Positions 57,931 to 64,000 of a stretch of 64,000 nucleotides of DNA are shown here, piece by piece. Location: positions 224,001 to 288,000 of the forward strand of contig JAQGDQ010000227.1 in the NCBI GenBank assembly GCA_030141605.1, given 5' to 3'. Source of the stretch: Tubiluchus corallicola. Taxonomy: Eukaryota > Priapulida > Priapulimorpha > Priapulimorphida > Tubiluchidae. The notes under the pieces were generated by a model that had not been told where the DNA came from, searched no databases, and saw nothing but the letters and a program-made list of their open reading frames with translations. Each line of letters opens with the position of its first letter. Within the stretch, counting starts at the first letter, position 1. The position numbers were made by a program, and so were the translations under genes.

Positions 57931-60069
57931 TTTGTAAAATGCGACTCAGTTTTTCACAGTTATCGTGGGTGTTACTGTACAAGTATGCTGATATCCAAAC
58001 ACCAAAATTCATCAACAATACTTTGCTAGTTGTTTATTGGTTCGCTAAAATTAGCCTTTATGGCATCACATTAATTACAATGCAGACGTTAAATAATCCA
58101 AGCTAGAACTAAACTTACAAATTATTAACAATAAATACTAGACAATAAATATATGCAGGTAACTTAACCTTTCACTATGTTGTTGCTTTTTAACTGGGCC
58201 ACATTGGCTTTTGCACATTTAACAATAACTTCTTGTGGTGTGTTACCAAAACAGAATCTTGTAAATGAACAAATTGTTGTTTGTTATTGAGTACTATTAT
58301 TAAAATTTTAGTTTTATTTCTACACATGCGAGCACACACACACACACACATGTGCACACAATCATAAATAAGCATGTATTTATATTTGGAAATCAGTTTT
58401 CACAAAAGACGCAATACTAAATCCATAATATGCAATCATTTTATACGAATGCGGAACAGGCAACTAAACATACGTTCATCAATGATCTACAAGTGATTTT
58501 GCATGGGAACATACCATACAGTACAGTATTGTGGAATGCACGTGGCTTCAGATACTGATTGGCTGGTTAACGTTACTTGTTGTGCATGGCCGTCTCAGTG
58601 ATATAAACAGACCTGCGTGACCACGCTTAATGCTGAGTTTGGGCGGCAGTCTACTGACTTCCGTCCATTGCATGAAAAACACAGGCGGCAGTGTGCAAAG
58701 GGTTAATGATTTGTAATTCAATTTATCGATAATGATTCAATGACTAACATGTATTACCTGTAAACTGATGTGTACTAACATTTAATAACAGTTTTTTCTC
58801 TATACAAATGGACTTAGGACTTATTTATCAATTTTTATGAAGCATAATGACTATTACAAGAGTAATACATACAGTAAAAAAGCACCTCGATTTCACTGAC
58901 GTCTTATTTTTTAATCAAGAAAAAAGGGGCAAAAACTGTTACCACCCATTTGAGAGAACAGCAAAGTTCTTGAGATTGATTTTATAATAACTGGACAATC
59001 TATTTATATGCAAAATTAGTAGGACATATTTTGATTTTATGAGCCACGGTATTTTTTCTGTTACCACACAGTTTTCAAATTGTGGCCAAATATTGTGGAA
59101 TGTAAAACGTTCATATGATGCTGTGTAGTGATGGGACTCAATACAAAAATTGTGATAGGATTTTGATAAAACGATAAGGACTTTCGATACATTTTCGATA
59201 TGCATTTTACAAAATTGTTTTACAAGTGTTGTACACACTGTACTGCACAGTGCAAACTGCGAAGCATCATTTTATGTAATTAATGCTACCAGGTTTTGAA
59301 GTTACTAACACCGTAACATAAACAGAGTTCTCAATTTCTTTATCATTGCTAGGGCACACAAATTGCCGAAATGACACATCGGCAATGTCAATACTCCACA
59401 ACGCCCTAGCCTAATAGATCTGCCCGCACATATGTATCGTGAATTTATGATTTACTATGTTCTTAACTGATTAAACAATTGCTTGTGGTGTATTAGTAAT
59501 ACAATTAAGATAGTATCTACATGGTCATTGTTAATTGGGTGTAACAGACTGGGCAACTGCCTGCTGTGTATCACCTTGTACTTGTTCATTATACGGTACT
59601 TATATCGCAACTGGTCTAAGTAACTGCTTGTGGTGTGTTATGCAATGTTTGTTTTACATGAATATGAACAGATACACATTTCCGTGGAGAAAAAGAATTT
59701 TTTTATTGTTGGGTGCCTAAAATGTGGCGCCCTAGGCTATAGCCCAGTTAGCCTATTGGATAAAATGCCCTTGGATAATCGATACTGTGACATTAAGAAT
59801 GCTGGAACATGTGTGCATGTACAAGTTTTCTGTGAGTCTTTGCCAATCCTAATTAACGTACACACACACGCACACATATATAAACAATATGTAGTAATAA
59901 TGTAATTAATGAAAATTTACAGCCATTCTCATACAACCAGCAACTATAATGAATATTTGACTGTCAGCTTATTAGTAAAACAACAAGGCTACAGTACATA
60001 GGTGATACGAAGCAAAATTTATAAGCCACACACTTACTGCCATCAAGTTTGAGAAATATTTCAATTCTG
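57931..60069. other. No gene recognised; short CA microsatellite
   Basis: AT-rich. A short (CA)n run lies at 58333-58350. At 59130-59210 sequence beginning GTGATGGGACTCAATAC, with GATAAAACGATAAGG and TTTCGATACATTTTCGATAT, looks like the end of a decayed small DNA element, but no partner end was found. The frames of 61-99 codons are unassigned. Confidence 0.4.
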
Positions 60070-61040
60070 TACATGTTTATTGTGCGATAATCGTTTTTGC
60101 TACTTAAGCCATTATCAAACTATAAATCAAGCCAAAACGAAGAATAAATAATTGATTAATGATACAAAGGCACAAAGTGAAACTACAAAACAACAGATTA
60201 GTATTTAACTTATCAAAATAAACGAGGTTGTAATGGAAGAAATTGCAGAGAAATGTACAAAATTAGTGAATTGTGCAAAAGGTAGAAGCTTATTGTTCTA
60301 TTCTTATAATGCTTACTGTTGTGGTTCTTCAATATGTAGACTTGGATTAATTGTTTACCCGTTGTATTATTTTTTGGTTTTCGTGTGTTTTGAGATACAG
60401 TCAACCTCGCTTATAAGGAACATTCGCTTATAAGGGACCACCTTCACTGGTCCCGACTTTGGTAATGTTTTTCCTAATAAAAATCTTCGTATCTAAGGGA
60501 CTTTCGGTTATAAAGGACGATATCTTCAGGTCCCACGTAATAAAAACCCAGGTAAATTACCTCGCATATAAGGGACCCCATGGTCAAAGCGAAATTGATC
60601 TTCTTAACCTCAATTTTTCCCAAACTCGGCCTTCGAACAGCTCGGTTTCCGCGGTCACATACATCTCGCATCACTGAAGGAGCTTCCTACATACTGTATG
60701 CACTGAATGTGCAGCAATAATCCATGAAAATATGGGTAAAAGTACAGAAAAGTACAGGTCTAGATACATCCTCAGTCTGACTCAACTTCGGCTACAAGGG
60801 ACGATTTTTTCCGGTCCGGAGGTGTCCCTTATATCCGAGGTTGACCGTAATTTTGTACATTTCTCTGCTGTTTCTTCCGTTACAACCTCGTTTATTTTGA
60901 TAAGTTAAATACTAATCTGTTGGTTTGTAGTTTCACTTTATGCCATTGTATCACTAATGTATTATTTATTCTTCTTTTTGGCTTTTTATAGTTTGATAAT
61001 GGCTTCAATAGCAAAAATGATTGTCGCTCAATAAACATGT
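60070..61040. repeat. Large inverted repeat, 193-bp arms, with a MITE at the hinge
   Basis: The left arm (about 60070-60262) and right arm (about 60848-61040) are reverse complements at roughly nine positions in ten by eye. AACTTATCAAAATAAACGAG on the left matches CTCGTTTATTTTGATAAGTT on the right, and AGAGAAATGTACAAAATTA matches its complement at 60848. The 585-bp spacer holds 135 bp of unique sequence plus the pogo-like element at 60398-60847, whose right TA target base pair coincides with the inner end of the right arm. Confidence 0.9.
60398..60847. mobile_element. Pogo/Tigger-like MITE, 450 bp, TA target duplication
   Basis: It starts CAGTCAACCTCGCTTATAAG and the complement of its right end starts CGGTCAACCTCGGATATAAG. 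TA dinucleotides flank both ends (60396-60397 and 60848-60849). Internal CTTATAAGGGACC and CATATAAGGGACCCC motifs repeat the terminal phrase. CAG ends plus a TA duplication and this TIR type are characteristic of pogo/Tigger members of the Tc1/mariner superfamily. No transposase is present; the overlapping 66- and 72-codon frames are incidental. Confidence 0.88.
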
Positions 61041-61121
61041 TGATTCCTGGAAGCTGCATCTTTCTCAATGTTGCTTTTATGAATACCTGAGAATATTCAC
61101 AATGGAATTCCGAAGCCACAG

Positions 61122-61307
61122 CTAATAAACGAAGAGGTCGGGAAAGTCCATTTCATACACAGGCTTCATGTCAGGAGCTTTACCCGGTTCGATGCGGTCG
61201 ATCTGATCCAGGCTGTCCATGCTTTTGCCGTCAATGATTTGTGCTTCCACCGGAGCGAGGTGGATCTTAGCCAGTATCTCGTTCAAACGATTATGAATTT
61301 GGGAAGA
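61122..61307 (-). CDS. Last coding exon of an unidentified gene
   Basis: Minus-strand exon with acceptor TTGTACTTTCAG (exon begins at 61307) and stop TAG at 61122-61124, giving 61 residues starting SSQIHNRLNEILAKIHLAPV. It continues through an acidic stretch (SMDSLDQIDRIEPGKAPDMK) to the C-terminus MDFPDLFVY. Phase 0 at its start matches the exon at 62308-62417. Amino-acid composition is protein-like and non-repetitive. I do not recognise the family. The short helical charged segments recall scaffold or ciliary proteins, but that is only an impression. Confidence 0.75.
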   Translation of the reverse strand, partial: SSQIHNRLNEILAKIHLAPVEAQIIDGKSMDSLDQIDRIEPGKAPDMKPVYEMDFPDLFVY

Positions 61308-62307
61308 CTGAAAGTACAATGTAAGACACCATATATTTTTGTGGTACTTTTATTAATAATATCGCCTAAAGTGGCGTTTATGTAACATGCGGATGCATTT
61401 GGGAGGGGGGGGGGGGTGCAGAATACGTAAAAATCAGTTTATATTGTTTTCAATGCTCCCATATATGCAGTCTGCATACGTTTAATTTTATGGCGTCAGA
61501 ACATTTCAATAAAACTGAGACAAATTGAAATCAGGCAAACTAGAAGCCTAACTTCATTTTTTTCAATTCACTTTCTATCTGCCGTTGTAATTTCCATGTT
61601 GATCGAATCGGAAATCTGATGTACTTTGACGGTTTAAACCAGTCCCTACTGCAGTCTATGAGTTGCTAAAACATTTGCAAAAAAAAACTTGCTGTTTTTG
61701 ATAAACCTGCAAGTCATACAAAAGACCTTCATTGGAATTTCTTCAGTAATGGAAGACGTTTGATAATACATCGAAAAACAAAAAAACTATTCGGTGAGCT
61801 TTTTGCAACAACCAGCAATTTTATATTTGCCACCTAAATAAGAACTCAAGTAACCAAGTTGCTAAAAATCACAAATACTCTGTCGGTAACCTGTACACCA
61901 ATCATTTAAAGGCTTACAATCTGTCTACGATGTCTTTTTTCAAACAGAGTACACTCTCAGTTTGCCGGACAAAAGCAGGGAGACTTCGGTCCGAATTTGC
62001 TGATTGTCCATATTTTCCATCATAGTAAGCTAATACAGCAGGTGCTGTGTATTAGACTCATGGTAATATAGAATCGATCGTCTAAAGAGATCTGTTTTGA
62101 TTTTACAGTCGATAAATGCTTATCTTGAGAAAGTGTGAATGAAGCTTTAGTGAAAAAAGCTTTTTCTGCCATTCTCTTAGATGTTACAATTCAGAAAGAT
62201 ATGAAATTCCCAGAACTCGTATAGAAAGTTGTACAAAGAAATGTAAATCAATGATGTTGTTCCGCGTACATTTTAAAAACATACATATTAACTAATTATC
62301 CTTGTAC
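61308..62307. other. Intron of the minus-strand gene
   Basis: Bounded on the minus strand by donor AAAG|GTACAA (intron starts at 62307) and acceptor TTTCAG. It holds a run of about 12 G at about 61405-61418 and, at 61948-62075, an inverted partial relative of the 49876-50214 MITE. Confidence 0.65.
61948..62075. mobile_element. Partial pogo/Tigger-like MITE within the intron
   Basis: ACACTCTCAGTTTGCCGGAC, AAAAGCAGGGAGACTTCGGT and GGTGCTGTGTATTAGACTCA correspond to the complement of 50105-50214. The other half of the element is missing. Confidence 0.65.
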
Positions 62308-62417
62308 CTTTGCACCAGATCTTGCCACAATTTCTTCAAATGGAGCCGTACGGAATGTCTCTATTATCTGCTTGTCTCTCTCTTCTTGAAGTGCTCTAGC
62401 TTTATCAGGAGACTCGA
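62308..62417 (-). CDS. Penultimate coding exon of the same unidentified gene
   Basis: Minus-strand exon of 110 bp between acceptor TTTTATTTTTGCAG (exon begins at 62417) and donor GCAAAG|GTACAAG (exon ends at 62308). After two bases completing a codon it reads ESPDKARALQEERDKQIIET and then FRTAPFEEIVARSGAK, ending in phase 0 as the next exon requires. It is charged and probably helical. The preceding exon, which must end in phase 1, was not found between 62418 and the window edge, so the gene very likely continues beyond 64000. Confidence 0.75.
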
Positions 62418-62582
62418 CTGCAAAAATAAAACCAGCCAAATGGTATAATTTTTCATTCGCTATCAGACAAGCACAGTAGTAAAAACACCAGAACACACTT
62501 GAAAAGACAACAACAACAAATACAAAGACCAACTTATGAATGAATGAAACTGTGTGCATGCTGTACATCATCAACACTTTGC
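62418..62582. other. Start of the upstream intron of the minus-strand gene
   Basis: AT-rich; the frame continuing upstream of the exon (VFVVVVFSSVFWCFYYCA) is intronic read-through, since a good acceptor separates it. Confidence 0.5.
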
Positions 62583-62999
62583 AGACAACCCTCTAGCAAA
62601 ACAGAAAAGTTTCCATACAACCCTGTAAAAAACAGAAAAGCTTCAAGGCAACCCTGTAAAAAACAGAAAAGCTTCAAGGCAACCATGTAGCAAAACAGAA
62701 AAGTTTCCAGACAACCCTGTATCAAAACCAAAAAGGTTCCAGGCAACCCTGTAAGAAAACAGAAAAGCTTCCAGGCAATCCTGTAAGAAAACAGAAAAGC
62801 TTCCAGGCAATCCTGTAAGAAAACAGAAAAGCTTCCAGGTAACCTTGTAACAAAACAGAAAAGCTTCCAGGCAACCTTGTAGCAAAACAGAAAAGATTCC
62901 AGGCAACCCTGTAACAAAACAGAAAAGATTCCAGGCAACCTTGTAACAAAAAAGAAAAGCTTCCAGGTAACCCTAAAGCAAAACGGAAAAGATTCCTTC
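62583..62999. repeat. Minisatellite, 32-bp unit, about 13 copies
   Basis: Tandem unit GCTTCCAGGCAACCCTGTAA followed by CAAAACAGAAAA. Variation is small (AATCC, GATTCC, TAGC). It creates a 188-codon minus-strand open frame with Leu-Phe-Cys-Phe patterns, the longest open frame in the window, which is a repeat artefact. Confidence 0.94.
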
Positions 63000-63899
63000 G
63001 ATAATGATAATAACCTCAATGACATAAAGGACAACAGAGATTTTTTCTTGTGAATCTGGAAAGTAACCAAGTAAAAGCTTGGACTGGCAGTATCTGCCAA
63101 TGGAATTCTGTCAAAATCGAGTAGAAATCCAATTCACTTCACAACATTTGGTTGGCTTTGTAATACTGTAACTTACTGCACTTACTGTGAACATCATGCA
63201 CATTACCAACAGATTCATTTACCATGAAGAAAAATACAAAATGCAAAGTGCCACCACCAAACACCCGTAGAAAACCTTTCGAAACTCCAAAAGACGTCCA
63301 ACAAAGTAAGTTTCAACATACTTATTTTGAAACTGAAGCCACGGTGCACACGAAGCTTGCTACCGAGTCAACTGAAGCCACGGTGCACACGAAGCTTGCT
63401 ACCGAGTCAACTGAAGCCACGGTGCACACGAAGCTTGCTACCGAGTCACTTCTAAAACCTTGAGGAAAGTATTTTGTACCTCGAAACGACCTTGTTCTCT
63501 TCTGATGATTTTCCTCACTTGCAGTCGCGTTAAAGCTACACAATGTCTCCGTACTCGCAAACATTTTGAATGGCAATAGACGATAGTCTGTGAGAAACAT
63601 TTTAAACATTCACTGGAGACACCGGGAATTTCCGATGATCAATGCCGTTTCAATAACAGAGAGTTGAATTCAGAATGTCAAGTTCATTACTATTGGGGTG
63701 TAGCATAGAAATAATACAGACTATCAAACTTAGTAATGAATTTTAAACAAGATTATCTGAAACAGGACTAAAGGCTTGACGAAAATACCAGAGCGTATAA
63801 CTGATGTGTTCGGAGCCTGAAATAATAACGCCTCCATAACTAAACAGAAGGTAAGTATGAAATTGGTAAAAGACTGATAAGTAATTAGTATCCGCAATA
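63000..63899. other. No confident gene; 39-bp triple repeat
   Basis: Unique sequence apart from a 39-bp tandem repeat at 63332-63448. A 79-codon plus-strand frame (63224-63463) starts MKKNTKCKVPPPNTRRKPFE and runs through the repeat; it could be a small protein but nothing else supports it. It probably lies in an intron or 5' part of the minus-strand gene. Confidence 0.4.
63332..63448. repeat. Tandem repeat, 39-bp unit, 3 identical copies
   Basis: Three identical copies of ACTGAAGCCACGGTGCACAC followed by GAAGCTTGCTACCGAGTCA. Because the unit is 13 codons the reading frame persists (TEATVHTKLATES on the plus strand). Identity of copies points to a recent event. Confidence 0.95.
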
Positions 63900-64000
63900 C
63901 AGTGTTCCCTCACTTATCGCAGCTGTTCTGTTCCAGGCCCACCCACGATAAGTAAATTTCCGCGAAGTAGGGACGCTCTTATACATAACCCTTTCCCATT
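63900..64000. mobile_element. Pogo/Tigger-like element, left end, cut by the window edge
   Basis: After a TA (63898-63899) the sequence reads CAGTGTTCCCTCACTTATCG, then GGCCCACCCACGATAAGTAA and CCGCGAAGTAGGGACG. These are typical of the 5' end of a Tigger-like family, with an inner inverted relation between CACTTATCG and CGATAAGT. The rest lies outside the window. Confidence 0.7.

Noticed and set aside
62534-63100. 188-codon minus-strand open frame, the longest in the window
   Set aside because: Most of it lies on the 32-bp minisatellite at 62583-62999; three frames of the same repeat are open and the peptide is a Leu/Phe/Cys repeat. No splice or start evidence.

Overview
This window is AT-rich eukaryotic genomic DNA from a bilaterian animal, almost certainly an invertebrate. 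It has AG/GT introns, TTAGGG-type repeats, a non-LTR retrotransposon fragment, pogo/Tigger-like and hAT-like non-autonomous DNA elements and many minisatellites. The key evidence is at 54.2-56.2 kb on the + strand. Three classic microRNA hairpins lie there in order: mir-100, let-7 and mir-125. This is the ancestral bilaterian let-7 complex, the developmental-timing cluster. The exact clade (mollusc, annelid, chelicerate or another invertebrate) cannot be decided from the sequence alone.

Layout. At 1-5.7 kb there is a 2.1-kb fold-back element with 0.28-kb inverted arms, enclosing a second CT/GA palindrome and flanked by two minisatellites. At 6-36 kb the sequence is sparse: copies of one interspersed element, a tRNA-like SINE head, a hAT-like element, a LINE 3' end, several minisatellites, an interstitial telomere-like tract and a series of short + strand exon-like segments with good splice sites. 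At 37-53 kb there are large minisatellites (80, 38, 41 and about 57 bp units), a possible first coding exon at 40.6 kb, a spliced-looking exon at 47.5 kb and transposon relics. At 54.2-56.2 kb lies the microRNA cluster, bracketed by minisatellites. At 60-61 kb there is a second large inverted repeat with a pogo-like element at its hinge. At 61.1-62.4 kb are the last two coding exons of an unidentified protein gene on the - strand, with 5' exons not recognised in this window. A pogo/Tigger-like element runs off the right edge.

How it fits together. The three microRNAs share a strand and are probably cut from one long primary transcript, as in flies and other invertebrates. The + strand exon-like segments upstream could belong to this host RNA or to unrelated genes; the sequence cannot decide. 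Two minisatellites (37.1-38.3 kb and 56.2-57.35 kb) repeat an AG|GT splice-junction motif 15 to 17 times on the same strand as the microRNAs, the second starting at the foot of the mir-125 hairpin. That arrangement is the most unusual thing seen here. Almost all long open frames in the window are artefacts of tandem repeats.
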